From positions 1 through 64,000 of the forward strand of contig CACBFQ010000001.1 in NCBI GenBank assembly GCA_902538565.1: DNA of 64,000 nt, in the 5' to 3' direction. The notes beneath the pieces were generated by a model. The model was not told the DNA's origin, did no database searches, and saw nothing but the letters and a program-made list of their open reading frames with translations. Made by a program: the position numbers and the translations under genes. Positions 29,109-38,670 of the stretch are shown here, one piece after another (position 1 is the first letter of the stretch; every line of letters begins with the position of its first letter). Source of the stretch: an uncultured Fidelibacterota bacterium (lineage in GTDB: Bacteria; Fidelibacterota; Marinisomatia; Marinisomatales; Marinisomataceae).

Positions 29109-30449
29109 TTAAACAATTCCTTGGTCAATCATTGAGTCAGCAACTCTTACAAATCCACCGATATTGGCACCATCAACATAGTTTATAAAGTCATCTTTTT
29201 TACCATATTTAACACACGAGGAATGTACGCGTTGCATGATTTCTTTAAGCAAGCCTTCAACCTTATCTTTTGTTAATGGAATTCTCGTACTATTTTGACT
29301 CATTTCTATACCTGATATAGCTACTCCGCCAGCATTTGCTGCTTTACCAGGTCCAAATAATATTTTTTGCTCTATAAAGTGGTGTACAGCATTTGTTGTT
29401 GAAGGCATATTTGCACCTTCGGCAACTACGAAACAACCATTATCAGTTAATTTTTTTGCATCATCAAGATTTAGTTCATTTTCAGTAGCACAAGGTAAAG
29501 CGATATCACATTTTATTGACCATGGACGCTTACCTTCAACATATTCTACGTTGAATTTTTTAGCATATTCCGAAATTCTAGCTGATCTAACACTCTTTAA
29601 CTTTTTAACATATTCAATTTTTTCTTGGGTTATTCCATCCGGATCATAAATAAATCCACTCGAATCAGAAAGAGTTACTGGTTTAGCACCAAGCTCAATT
29701 AATTTCTCACAAGCAAATTGAGCAACATTTCCTGAACCAGATACTGTAACAGTTTTTCCTTTTAAGGAATCTTTTCTAGTATCCAACATTTCTAAAACAA
29801 AATATACTAAACCATATCCAGTTGCTTCAGGACGAATTAAACTTCCTCCCCAATTAGTACCTTTTCCTGTGAGAACACCGGTAAATGCATTTCTAATTTT
29901 TTTATATTGACCAAACATATATCCAATTTCTCTAGCTCCTACCCCTATATCACCAGCAGGAATATCTGTTCTTCTACCAATATGTCTGTAAAGCTCATTC
30001 ATAAAAGCATAACAAAAACTCATTATTTCCTTATCAGATTTTCCTTTTGGATCAAAATTTGAACCGCCTTTACCTCCACCAAGGTTTAGTCCAGTTAAAC
30101 TATTTTTAAATACCTGCTCAAATGCCAAAAATTTTAATACGCCCAGATTGACGTTAGGATGAAATCTTAGACCACCTTTGTATGGACCAATAGCTGAATT
30201 AAATTGAATTCTGTATCCTAAATTTACATGTACATTATTCTTATCGTCCATCCACGGAACTCTAAAAATAATTGTTCTATCAGGAACAACTATTCTATCA
30301 AGAATATTGAACTTACAATACTCTTCACTGCTAGTAGCTGTATCCCAAATTGAATGTATTACTTCTTCAACAGCTTGATGAAATTCTTTTTGATCTGAAT
30401 AATTGTCTACAACTGAATCTAAAAATTCTTTTTTTGATTTATATTTCAT
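29109..30449 (-). CDS. gdhA: NADP-type glutamate dehydrogenase
   Basis: GGGKGGSNFDPKGKSD, full-length hexameric GDH. Confidence 0.94.
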   Translation of the reverse strand: MKYKSKKEFLDSVVDNYSDQKEFHQAVEEVIHSIWDTATSSEEYCKFNILDRIVVPDRTIIFRVPWMDDKNNVHVNLGYRIQFNSAIGPYKGGLRFHPNVNLGVLKFLAFEQVFKNSLTGLNLGGGKGGSNFDPKGKSDKEIMSFCYAFMNELYRHIGRRTDIPAGDIGVGAREIGYMFGQYKKIRNAFTGVLTGKGTNWGGSLIRPEATGYGLVYFVLEMLDTRKDSLKGKTVTVSGSGNVAQFACEKLIELGAKPVTLSDSSGFIYDPDGITQEKIEYVKKLKSVRSARISEYAKKFNVEYVEGKRPWSIKCDIALPCATENELNLDDAKKLTDNGCFVVAEGANMPSTTNAVHHFIEQKILFGPGKAANAGGVAISGIEMSQNSTRIPLTKDKVEGLLKEIMQRVHSSCVKYGKKDDFINYVDGANIGGFVRVADSMIDQGIV

Positions 30450-30589
30450 AGAGTTAGTTATCTCCTATTTATTGCGTCAATCAATGAAATTACAAAACAT
30501 TAAAAAAAAGCAAAGAGTTTTTTAAAAAAAATTAAAATATAAAATAATTTAGACATTTAATTCTGTGTGATATAACTTAAGCCGTTTAT

Positions 30590-30663
30590 GGCGGAGTAGC
30601 TCAGTTGGTTAGAGCAGCGGAATCATAATCCGAAGGTCGGGAGTTCAAATCTCTCCTCCGCTA
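30590..30663 (+). tRNA. tRNA-Met(CAT) (elongator-type, or CAT-anticodon Ile)
   Basis: GGCGGAGTAGCTCAGTTGGTTAGAGCAGCGGAATCATAATCCGAAGGTCGGGAGTTCAAATCTCTCCTCCGCTA; loop ATCATAA. Confidence 0.9.
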
Positions 30664-31543
30664 CAAAAGCATCAATTAATTCTATCTCCTCTTTTGTAAG
30701 CACTAATTTATAATATTCATTACTATATTTTTTATTGTAGTTAGGGTCATGTTGTATACTTTTATCTGGAATGTGAATTTGAGAACTTTTACCCCTATTT
30801 AAAGATTGAGAAAGTTGGATTATTTCATCAGAAACCTCCAGTTCAAGCCATTTCAATACATTTATAATTTCTTCAATAGGATCAGTAGAAAATTCTTGCT
30901 GTGAAAAAAAATATAAGTTTTTGTTTGGATTTATATTGTTTATATAATGATAAAACAATTCATAGAATTGTATTGCTCCTATTACATTGCTTGATATTTT
31001 ATCACTAGCTTTAAACCAGTAAGATTTTATACTGTTTGGTGGAAAAAAATTTATTAAATCTTCAAACTCTTTAAAGTCCCACTTCATTCTTTTAAAACTA
31101 GCAGCTAGAGGCAGTAAAGGTCTGTGACAAATTATCACTTTATGATTTAAGCATAGCTCTTTTGAACTAAATAATAAAAATGGATCTTTAATCAATAATT
31201 GATTAGCACTTGAGTTTTTTTTAGCCCTGAAATAGGATAAAGAACTTTCATTGCCAAAAAAAGTCTTAAAGATTCTTTTTGCTAAACTATCACTGTTTAA
31301 ATATCCTTTCTTAAAACTAGATTTAAATTGTACAAGATTTTTAAAAATCGATTGGAATTCTTCAATAGAAATATTCTTGCCAGGATAAGGGTAATTGAAT
31401 TGAACATCAATTATTCCTTGATTCGCGTTAAATGGCTCATAAATCATCGAAAAACCTTCAATAGATGATAATACACCACTTAAGGGAGTTGTTCCAGATC
31501 TAGGTATACCAGAAATGATTATTGGTTTTTTGATATTTTTCAT
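30623..31543 (-). CDS. Sulfotransferase-family protein whose 3' end overlaps tRNA-Met antisense
   Basis: PIIISGIPRSGTTPLSGVL PAPS-binding-like motif; C-terminus VAEERFELPTFGL is encoded by antisense tRNA. Confidence 0.75.
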   Translation of the reverse strand: MKNIKKPIIISGIPRSGTTPLSGVLSSIEGFSMIYEPFNANQGIIDVQFNYPYPGKNISIEEFQSIFKNLVQFKSSFKKGYLNSDSLAKRIFKTFFGNESSLSYFRAKKNSSANQLLIKDPFLLFSSKELCLNHKVIICHRPLLPLAASFKRMKWDFKEFEDLINFFPPNSIKSYWFKASDKISSNVIGAIQFYELFYHYINNINPNKNLYFFSQQEFSTDPIEEIINVLKWLELEVSDEIIQLSQSLNRGKSSQIHIPDKSIQHDPNYNKKYSNEYYKLVLTKEEIELIDAFVAEERFELPTFGL

Positions 31544-31555
31544 ATTTTTAGAAAA

Positions 31556-31993
31556 ATGTTAACATCTAAAAATAAAGAAAAAATATATATAAAATGTATC
31601 GAAAGTGTTAAAAGCACATCTAAAAGTAATAAGCTTAAATTTATATCAAAATTGCTTTTTGAATCATTTGATAGTTGGATTTTTTGCGGTTTTTATTTTC
31701 AAGAAAATGATAAACTACTTGTATCAGAATATAGTGCAAACAAAATACCTTGCAGTCCTATTGAATTTAATGGTGTATGTGGTACTGCAATTTTAAAAAA
31801 TAAGATTTTAAATATTGAAGATGTAAATACTTTTCAAGGTCACATTGTATGCGATAACGATAGCAAATCAGAGCTTTGTATTCCCTTTGATATTGACGAC
31901 ATAAAATTTGTTTTGGATGTTGATTCAAACATATACAATGCTTTTTGTGATATCGATGAGAAATATTTAGTAAAAATTATTAAAGAAATATAA
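31556..31993 (+). CDS. Free methionine-R-sulfoxide reductase, GAF domain
   Basis: GFYFQENDKLLVSEYSANKIPCSPIEFNGVCGTAILKNKILNIEDVNTFQGHIVCDNDSKSELCIPF; three Cys positions of fRMsr present. Confidence 0.82.
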   Translation: MLTSKNKEKIYIKCIESVKSTSKSNKLKFISKLLFESFDSWIFCGFYFQENDKLLVSEYSANKIPCSPIEFNGVCGTAILKNKILNIEDVNTFQGHIVCDNDSKSELCIPFDIDDIKFVLDVDSNIYNAFCDIDEKYLVKIIKEI

Positions 31994-32419
31994 TTATTCT
32001 TTAACTTCTTCATCAACCGTAGAGTCTTCAGTAACATCTACTACTTCTTCAGTATCAAAATTAAATTTGTCAACGAATTCAATTAAAGATATTTTAGCAG
32101 CATCATTTACTCTTGACCCAAGCTTAATAATTCTAGTATAACCTCCAGGTCTATCAGTGTAACTTGGAGCTATTACATCAAAAAGAGTCTTAACTGCATC
32201 ATCATTGTGGATTTTTTTCAAAACTTCACGCCTATTATGAACAGTATGATTTTTAGCTTTTGTAATCATTGGTTCAATAAATTTTCTTAGCTCTAGAGCT
32301 TTTTGATGCGTTGTCTTAATGCGTTTGTGCTCGATTAATGAACTAGCTAGGTTGGACATCATAGCTTTTCTATGTGCAGATAATTTACCAAACTTTCTTG
32401 ATGATATTCTTTTTCTCAT
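31994..32419 (-). CDS. rplQ: 50S ribosomal protein L17
   Basis: MRKRISSRKFGKLSAHRKAMMSNLASSLI. Confidence 0.96.
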   Translation of the reverse strand: MRKRISSRKFGKLSAHRKAMMSNLASSLIEHKRIKTTHQKALELRKFIEPMITKAKNHTVHNRREVLKKIHNDDAVKTLFDVIAPSYTDRPGGYTRIIKLGSRVNDAAKISLIEFVDKFNFDTEEVVDVTEDSTVDEEVKE

Positions 32420-33384
32420 TATGCTTCGTCTTCAGTGTAAGGACTAGTATCCATTCCGAACTTTAATCCCATTGTTTCAAGTTTTTCAATAAGCTCGTTT
32501 AATGATTTTCTTCCGAAATTCTTGTACTCAAGCATTTCAGCTTCATCCTTATCAACAAGTTCACCAATTAAAGTAATACCTGCTGCTTCCAGACAATTAT
32601 GACTTCTTACTGAAAGTTCCATTTCATCAATAGATGATTCTAGAAGTTTACGAATTTGTAGAATTTCTTCACTTACAGGTTTATCTATTTCTAGAATTGA
32701 TGGATTACTTATTGAATTAATAATATTGTAATGCTCTGATAAAACAGATGAACAATAACTTACTGCATCAATCGGAGTAATTGATCCATCTGTAGTTACG
32801 TTTAATGAAAGCATTTCTGTGTCTTCTTTTGCTCCTGGAAGCGGAGAAACATTAAAAGAAACTTTTGTCACTGGATTAAAAATACTATCAATAGGTATCA
32901 TACCAACTGGGGTGTTATTTAATTTATTCTCCTCGCTTGATTTATAACCCTTTCCAATTCCGAGTCTTAATTCAACTTCAAGTGTTGTGCCTTTAGCAAT
33001 ATCTGTAATATGATGATCTGGATTTAAAATAGTGAAGTCATCGCTAACAGCCTGAATATCAGCAGCTGTAAAAGCATTAGGACCTTTAACTTTTAAAAAT
33101 ATTGGTTGAACTTTACTCTCAAATAAATGAAAACGTACGCCTTTTAAATTCATTATAATATCAGCAACGTCCTCTGTTACCCCGTCAATAGTGGAAAATT
33201 CATGATGAGCACCTTCAATTTTAACATTGGTAATTGCAGCACCAGGTACAGCCGTAAGAAGAGCTCTTCTTAAAGAATTACCGATAGTAATTCCATAACC
33301 CCTATCTAGAGGTTTAATAGTAAAATTACTTGAATTATCTTCAGTGACTTTATGTGAAATTTTAAATTTTAAATCGTTACTCAT
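32419..33384 (-). CDS. rpoA: RNA polymerase subunit alpha
   Basis: GITIGNSLRRALLTAVPGAAIT; alpha CTD. Confidence 0.97.
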   Translation of the reverse strand: MSNDLKFKISHKVTEDNSSNFTIKPLDRGYGITIGNSLRRALLTAVPGAAITNVKIEGAHHEFSTIDGVTEDVADIIMNLKGVRFHLFESKVQPIFLKVKGPNAFTAADIQAVSDDFTILNPDHHITDIAKGTTLEVELRLGIGKGYKSSEENKLNNTPVGMIPIDSIFNPVTKVSFNVSPLPGAKEDTEMLSLNVTTDGSITPIDAVSYCSSVLSEHYNIINSISNPSILEIDKPVSEEILQIRKLLESSIDEMELSVRSHNCLEAAGITLIGELVDKDEAEMLEYKNFGRKSLNELIEKLETMGLKFGMDTSPYTEDEA

Positions 33385-33394
33385 ATCTCTTCCT

Positions 33395-34009
33395 TTATCT
33401 TGAATAGTATTCAACAACTAATTGTTCGTTCATAGTTAAATCAATTTCATCTCGTTCTGGAAAACTAACAAATGTTCCTTCCATTTTTGCCTTATCGACA
33501 GATAACCATGAAATGTTTAAATCGCCTTTTACCATTTTAATCGCATTTAAAATAATATCTAATTTTTTACTCTTATCTCTAACTGTAATTGTATCGCCAG
33601 GCTTTAATCTAAACGAAGCAATATTAACTTTTTTGTTATTTACTAAAAAATGACTATGACTAACTAACTGTCTTGCAGCTGGTCTTGTCGGTGCAAAACC
33701 TAGCTTATATACTACATTATCTAATCTAGATTCAAGCATAACAAGAAGATTAAGCCCAGTTTCACCTTTCATTTGAGAAGCTTTTTCAAAATAGTTCCTA
33801 AACTGTTTTTCAAGCATTCCATAAGTAAACTTAATTTTTTGTTTTTCTTTTAACTGAACAGAATATGTAGAGAATCTTTTACCAGATTTACCATGCTGTC
33901 CTGGGCCATACCCTTTTTTTGATAACAATCTATCAAACTTAGGATTTCCAAAAATATTTACTCCAAGTTTTCTAACTAACTTCCCTTTAGGTGTATTTAA
34001 TTTTGCCAT
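33395..34009 (-). CDS. rpsD: 30S ribosomal protein S4
   Basis: S4 domain, YGPGQHG, gene order. Confidence 0.96.
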   Translation of the reverse strand: MAKLNTPKGKLVRKLGVNIFGNPKFDRLLSKKGYGPGQHGKSGKRFSTYSVQLKEKQKIKFTYGMLEKQFRNYFEKASQMKGETGLNLLVMLESRLDNVVYKLGFAPTRPAARQLVSHSHFLVNNKKVNIASFRLKPGDTITVRDKSKKLDIILNAIKMVKGDLNISWLSVDKAKMEGTFVSFPERDEIDLTMNEQLVVEYYSR

Positions 34010-34012
34010 TCT

Positions 34013-34399
34013 TTATACTCTTCTCTGTTTTTTGGGTCTACATCCGTTATGAGGTAATGGTGTCACATCAGAAATTGATGTAACTTGCAACCCTGAAGCA
34101 GATAAAGCTCTTATAGCTGACTCTCTTCCTGCGCCGGGACCTTTAACTCTTACTGCTACAGTAGTCATCCCCATACTTACTACTTCACTTGCGACTTTTT
34201 CTGAAGCAACAGTTGCTGCATAGGCAGTGTTTTTTCTAGAACCCTTAAAGCCTGCCTTTCCAGCTGTTGCCCAAGCAACAACATTACCAAATTCATCTGA
34301 AACTGTAATATTTGTATTATTAAATGTTGCTTTAATGTGCACAATACCGTTTGGATTAATTTTTTTCTTTTTCTTATTAGATCTAGTCTGCGTTGCCAT
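34013..34399 (-). CDS. rpsK: 30S ribosomal protein S11
   Basis: [28 protein letters not shown]. Confidence 0.96.
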   Translation of the reverse strand: MATQTRSNKKKKKINPNGIVHIKATFNNTNITVSDEFGNVVAWATAGKAGFKGSRKNTAYAATVASEKVASEVVSMGMTTVAVRVKGPGAGRESAIRALSASGLQVTSISDVTPLPHNGCRPKKQRRV

Positions 34400-34400
34400 A

Positions 34401-34781
34401 TTATACTGCCTTCTTACCTAATGAAATTGTTTGTCTTTTCTTACTTCTTCTTGTACGAGAATTGGTTTTAGTTCTTTGTCCTCGAACTGGCAGAGATTTT
34501 CTATGTCTAACACCTCTATAACTACCAATGTCTTGTAATCTTTTAACATTTTTTAAATTTTCACTTCTTAGCTCACCCTCAATAAGAAGCTTTAAGTCTA
34601 CTATAACTTTTCTGATTTCATCTTCTTGTTTTGATGATAAATCAGTAACACGAGTATTAGGATCAACTTTAGCTTCCTCGCAAATATCAAGGGCAGTCTT
34701 TAAACCAATTCCATGAACATATCTTAAAGAATATGCTACTTTTTTATCTTTCGGTATATCTACACCTGCTATTCTAGCCAT
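34401..34781 (-). CDS. rpsM: 30S ribosomal protein S13
   Basis: [29 protein letters not shown]. Confidence 0.96.
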   Translation of the reverse strand: MARIAGVDIPKDKKVAYSLRYVHGIGLKTALDICEEAKVDPNTRVTDLSSKQEDEIRKVIVDLKLLIEGELRSENLKNVKRLQDIGSYRGVRHRKSLPVRGQRTKTNSRTRRSKKRQTISLGKKAV

Positions 34782-34897
34782 TATCCTTGCCTTTGCTTAA
34801 ATCTTGGGTTTTTCTTATTAATTACGTAAATACGTCCTTTTCTACGGACGATAATACAATCTCTAGTTCTTTTTTTAACTGAAGCTTTTACTTTCAT
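34781..34897 (-). CDS. rpmJ: 50S ribosomal protein L36 (missing from ORF track)
   Basis: Manual translation [38 protein letters not shown]. Confidence 0.94.
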   Translation of the reverse strand: MKVKASVKKRTRDCIIVRRKGRIYVINKKNPRFKQRQG

Positions 34898-34899
34898 GA

Positions 34900-35124
34900 T
34901 TATTGCCTAAATGTTATTCTTCCTCTACTTAAATCATAAGGAGATAGTTGTAAATCAACTTTATCTCCAGGAAGCATTTTAATAAAGTGCATTCTCATTT
35001 TGCCGCTTACGTGAGCTAAAACTTCATGCTCTTTTCCTCCAAGATTTATGGTTACCCTAAATCTTGCTCCAGGTAAAGCTTCCTTAATAGTGCCTTCTAC
35101 TTCTATAGATTCTTGTTTTGCCAT
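34900..35124 (-). CDS. infA: Translation initiation factor IF-1
   Basis: [18 protein letters not shown]...[19 protein letters not shown]. Confidence 0.96.
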   Translation of the reverse strand: MAKQESIEVEGTIKEALPGARFRVTINLGGKEHEVLAHVSGKMRMHFIKMLPGDKVDLQLSPYDLSRGRITFRQ

Positions 35125-35130
35125 TTTTTC

Positions 35131-35880
35131 TTACGTTAAAATTCTGGGTAGGAACTTAGTAATAAGAATTGAATGTTCAAAGTGTGCACTTGCACAGCCA
35201 TCTTCCGTCCTAATTGTCCATCCATCGCTATCAGTTTTAATATGTCTAGATCCTACATTCACCATAGGTTCAATAGCTAAACACATTCCTTCTTTCAATT
35301 CAACATTTAAATCTGCAGTTACAGGGTTAGAAAAATTTGGAACTTGAGGCTTAATATGTAATTGCCTACCAATACCGTGACCAACCAACTCTCTAACAAT
35401 TGAAAAGCCTTCAGATTCAACATATTCTTGTATTGAATTGCTTATATCAAATATTTTATTTCCAAGTACAGCATTTTTAATCCCAATTTCTAATGCTTTT
35501 TTAGTTACATCTAATAATCTTTGCTTTTCTTCAGATATTTTACCTACAGCTAATGTTCTTGCTGAGTCGCTATAAAAATCATTTTTAATTACACCACAAT
35601 CAATACTTACAATTTGTCCTTCAACAAGTACAACATCTTTTGGGATTCCATGAACGATTTCATCATCAATGGAAACTGTTAAAGTAGCTGGGAATCCATC
35701 ATATCCTTTAAATGCAGGTTTGGCGTTACATGAACTAATGTAATTTTCAGCTATTTTATCTAACTCCAAAACTGATTGACCTGGGAAAATACTTTTCTCT
35801 ACCAAATCAAGAGTATCTGAAAGAATCTGACAGCTTTCAGATATAGCATTAACTTCAATATGATTATTTATATCAACCAC
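35131..35880 (-). CDS. map: Type I methionine aminopeptidase
   Basis: NDEIVHGIP, DCGV, GHGIGRQLH, EPMV. Confidence 0.95.
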   Translation of the reverse strand: MVDINNHIEVNAISESCQILSDTLDLVEKSIFPGQSVLELDKIAENYISSCNAKPAFKGYDGFPATLTVSIDDEIVHGIPKDVVLVEGQIVSIDCGVIKNDFYSDSARTLAVGKISEEKQRLLDVTKKALEIGIKNAVLGNKIFDISNSIQEYVESEGFSIVRELVGHGIGRQLHIKPQVPNFSNPVTADLNVELKEGMCLAIEPMVNVGSRHIKTDSDGWTIRTEDGCASAHFEHSILITKFLPRILT

Positions 35881-37180
35881 GTCTACTTCGTACCTTACCT
35901 TTAGTTAAAAAACCATCATAATGTCTTGACAATAAATGGGACTCTATCTGACTTAAAGTATCTAATCCAACTCCAACAACAATAAGCAAGCTTGTTCCAC
36001 CAAAAAATGATGCATAAGCATAATCTAATCCAGCAAATTGCTGAAGGAAATATGGCATAAGAGCTATAAAACCTAAGAAACAAGCGCCTGGTAGTGTAAC
36101 TCTAGTTAAAATATTTTCAATAAACTCTGCAGTCTTTTTTCCTGGTTTAACACCAGGGATAAAACCGCCCTGCTGTTTTAGGGTTGAAGATACTTGATTT
36201 GGGTCAAATTGTAATGCAGTATAAAAATAAGTGAAAAATATAATCAACAATGCAAACATTGTATTAGAAAACCAGTGATCCATAGCAAATAAGGAGATAA
36301 AGTTTGATTGAGTTGCATCCTGTCCAAAAAACGTTGCAATAGTACCTGGAATTAGAATTATGGATTGAGCAAAAATAATTGGAATTACTCCAGCAGTATT
36401 AATTTTTAAAGGTAAGTAAGTATTCTGACCTCCATATACTTTACGACCTACAATTCTTCTTGCGTACTGAACAGGAACTTTTCTTACACCTTGTTGAACC
36501 AAAATAATCATCATCACTAAAAAGAAGAAAAGAAGCATTAAAAATAATTCAGAAAGAATTCCTCTGACACCTTGTTGAAAATATGAAATCTCAGAAATTA
36601 CTACGTTTGGAAATCCAGCGATAATACCGACCATAATAATTAAAGAAATACCATTTCCAATTCCGTGTTCCGTAATTTTTTCACCAAGCCATAGCAAAAG
36701 CATAGTACCAGTAGTAATACTTACTACAGCAGTAAATCTAAAGAGAAAACCTGGATCTAAAACAATACCGTAGCTTTCAAGTAATAAAGCGATAAAAATA
36801 GATTGAACAAACGCTAAAACTACAGTTCCATATCTTGTTATTTGAGTAATTTTTGCTCTTCCACTCTCACCTTCCATAGCTAGTCTTTGAAAATAAGGAA
36901 GTGTAGTTTGTAGAATTTGAATAACAATAGAAACAGAAATATAAGGCATAATCCCTAAACCAAAAATTGCAGCTTGACCAAACGCTCCACCAGTGAACAA
37001 GTTGAATAAACCAAAAAATGTATCATTTAAAGATTCCATTGTTTGTCTTAGTGCGTCGGGATTAATACCTGGAATTGGCACCTGAGAGCCAAGTCTTACA
37101 ATTACTAGAATACCTAAGGTAAATAAAATTTTTTTCCTAAGCTCTGGTATTGCAAAAATATTTCTTATTTTTTCAATCAC
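35873..37180 (-). CDS. secY: Preprotein translocase subunit SecY
   Basis: Multi-TM, VPIPGINPDAL, gene order. Confidence 0.97.
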   Translation of the reverse strand: MIEKIRNIFAIPELRKKILFTLGILVIVRLGSQVPIPGINPDALRQTMESLNDTFFGLFNLFTGGAFGQAAIFGLGIMPYISVSIVIQILQTTLPYFQRLAMEGESGRAKITQITRYGTVVLAFVQSIFIALLLESYGIVLDPGFLFRFTAVVSITTGTMLLLWLGEKITEHGIGNGISLIIMVGIIAGFPNVVISEISYFQQGVRGILSELFLMLLFFFLVMMIILVQQGVRKVPVQYARRIVGRKVYGGQNTYLPLKINTAGVIPIIFAQSIILIPGTIATFFGQDATQSNFISLFAMDHWFSNTMFALLIIFFTYFYTALQFDPNQVSSTLKQQGGFIPGVKPGKKTAEFIENILTRVTLPGACFLGFIALMPYFLQQFAGLDYAYASFFGGTSLLIVVGVGLDTLSQIESHLLSRHYDGFLTKGKVRSRRG

Positions 37181-37608
37181 AGAGTGGTAGCCTTTCCTCC
37201 AGCATCCTCAATTTTTTTTTTTGCAGTATCGCTAAATGAAGATGCGGTAACATTAACCGCTTTATCAATGGATCCGTTTCCTAATACTTTAACTGGTGCA
37301 AAACTAGAAGAAATAAGTCCATTTTTTGACATTACTTCAGCATCAACATTCTTCACTTTAAGTTTGGAAATTTGTGATAGGTTAACTATTTCAAATGTTT
37401 TTGCGAAATTAGAATTGTTAAATCCTCTCATTGGTACTCTTCTATGTAAAGGCATCTGACCACCCTCAAACCAAAAACGGTATTTGTGACCACTCCTCTG
37501 ACCAGCGCCTTTATGACCTCTGCCAGCAGTAGTTCCTAAACCAGAACCATGACCTCTACCAACTCTTTTAGATTTTTTAAGTGCATTTGTTGGTTTAACT
37601 AGTTTCAT
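37177..37608 (-). CDS. rplO: 50S ribosomal protein L15
   Basis: KRVGRGHGSGLGTTAGRGHKGAGQRSG. Confidence 0.95.
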   Translation of the reverse strand: MKLVKPTNALKKSKRVGRGHGSGLGTTAGRGHKGAGQRSGHKYRFWFEGGQMPLHRRVPMRGFNNSNFAKTFEIVNLSQISKLKVKNVDAEVMSKNGLISSSFAPVKVLGNGSIDKAVNVTASSFSDTAKKKIEDAGGKATTL

Positions 37609-37790
37609 ACTTCTTCTACCTTTACTAAATAATCAATTTTCTTAATCATACCCACTATAGCTTCATTTGCTTCTTTAATAACTGATTTATTCATTTTAGT
37701 GAGCCCTAATGCATCAAGCGTAGCTTTAGCTTTTCTTGAATATCCAATTCTGCTTTTAATTTGTGTTATTTTTAATTGTTTTTTGGCCAT
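37605..37790 (-). CDS. rpmD: 50S ribosomal protein L30
   Basis: KITQIKSRIGYSRKAKATLDALGLTKMN. Confidence 0.93.
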   Translation of the reverse strand: MAKKQLKITQIKSRIGYSRKAKATLDALGLTKMNKSVIKEANEAIVGMIKKIDYLVKVEEV

Positions 37791-37791
37791 T

Positions 37792-38298
37792 TTAAATCTC
37801 GAAAAGTGTTTTAGGTGTTTTTCCTCTCTTCTTAGCTACAACTCTAACATCTTGTAAGCTAGTTAATGCATTCATGACAGCTTTTGCAACATTCATAGCA
37901 TTGTTAGACCCTAATACTTTTGAATAAATATTATTAATTCCAACTTGCTCCATAATTAATCTTACCGCAGAACCAGCAATTATACCTGTACCATAGGGTG
38001 CAGGCTTTAGTAAAACTCTGCTAGCTCCATGCTTTCCAATTATTTCATGAGGAATAGTATAATTTATTACTGGAACTTTAACCAAATTCTGTCTAGCATT
38101 TTCTTTAGCTTTATTTATTGAGACAATAACCTCATTAGCTTTTCCAGAACCAATACCAACATACGATTTACCGTCACCAATAACTACAAGAGTAGAAAAA
38201 CTAAACCTTTTTCCACGTGAATTAACTTTAGCTACTCTATTAATTCTAATAACTGATTCTTCTTTTAAATCAAGTTCTGAAAAATTTATCATACTCAT
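37792..38298 (-). CDS. rpsE: 30S ribosomal protein S5
   Basis: RINRVAKVNSRGKRFSFSTLVVIGDG. Confidence 0.96.
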   Translation of the reverse strand: MSMINFSELDLKEESVIRINRVAKVNSRGKRFSFSTLVVIGDGKSYVGIGSGKANEVIVSINKAKENARQNLVKVPVINYTIPHEIIGKHGASRVLLKPAPYGTGIIAGSAVRLIMEQVGINNIYSKVLGSNNAMNVAKAVMNALTSLQDVRVVAKKRGKTPKTLFEI

Positions 38299-38310
38299 TT
38301 ATGCTCCATC

Positions 38311-38670
38311 TTAAAATTTAAGACCACCTTCTCTAGCAGCATCAGCTAAAGATTTAACTCTTCCGTGGTATCTGAATCCATTTCTATCGAAATAAATTTT
38401 ATTAATCTTTTTTCCTTTTACTCTTTTGGAAAGAGAAGTTCCAACAAGTGCTGCAAGTTCAATTTTAGTCACCTTTTTATTTGAAAACTCTTTCTCTTTT
38501 GAAGAAGCAGAAACAATAGTCTTTTGGTTAAAATCATCAATGATTTGTGCTTCAATGTGATTAGTACTCTTAAAAATACATAATCTCATTTCATCTTTGT
38601 TAGCAAAAGCTTTTTTTGATCTTTTTCTTCTTCTTAAATATTGTTCTTTTTTAAGCTTTAAAGCTCTCAT
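38311..38670 (-). CDS. rplR: 50S ribosomal protein L18
   Basis: RLCIFKSTNHIEAQIIDD, FDRNGFRYHGRVKSLADAAREGGL. Confidence 0.95.
   Translation of the reverse strand: MRALKLKKEQYLRRRKRSKKAFANKDEMRLCIFKSTNHIEAQIIDDFNQKTIVSASSKEKEFSNKKVTKIELAALVGTSLSKRVKGKKINKIYFDRNGFRYHGRVKSLADAAREGGLKF

Noticed and set aside
30664-31993. Integrative element at the tRNA-Met 3' end
   Set aside because: No integrase, no recognisable duplicate of the tRNA 3' end seen, only two genes; kept only as a possible cassette
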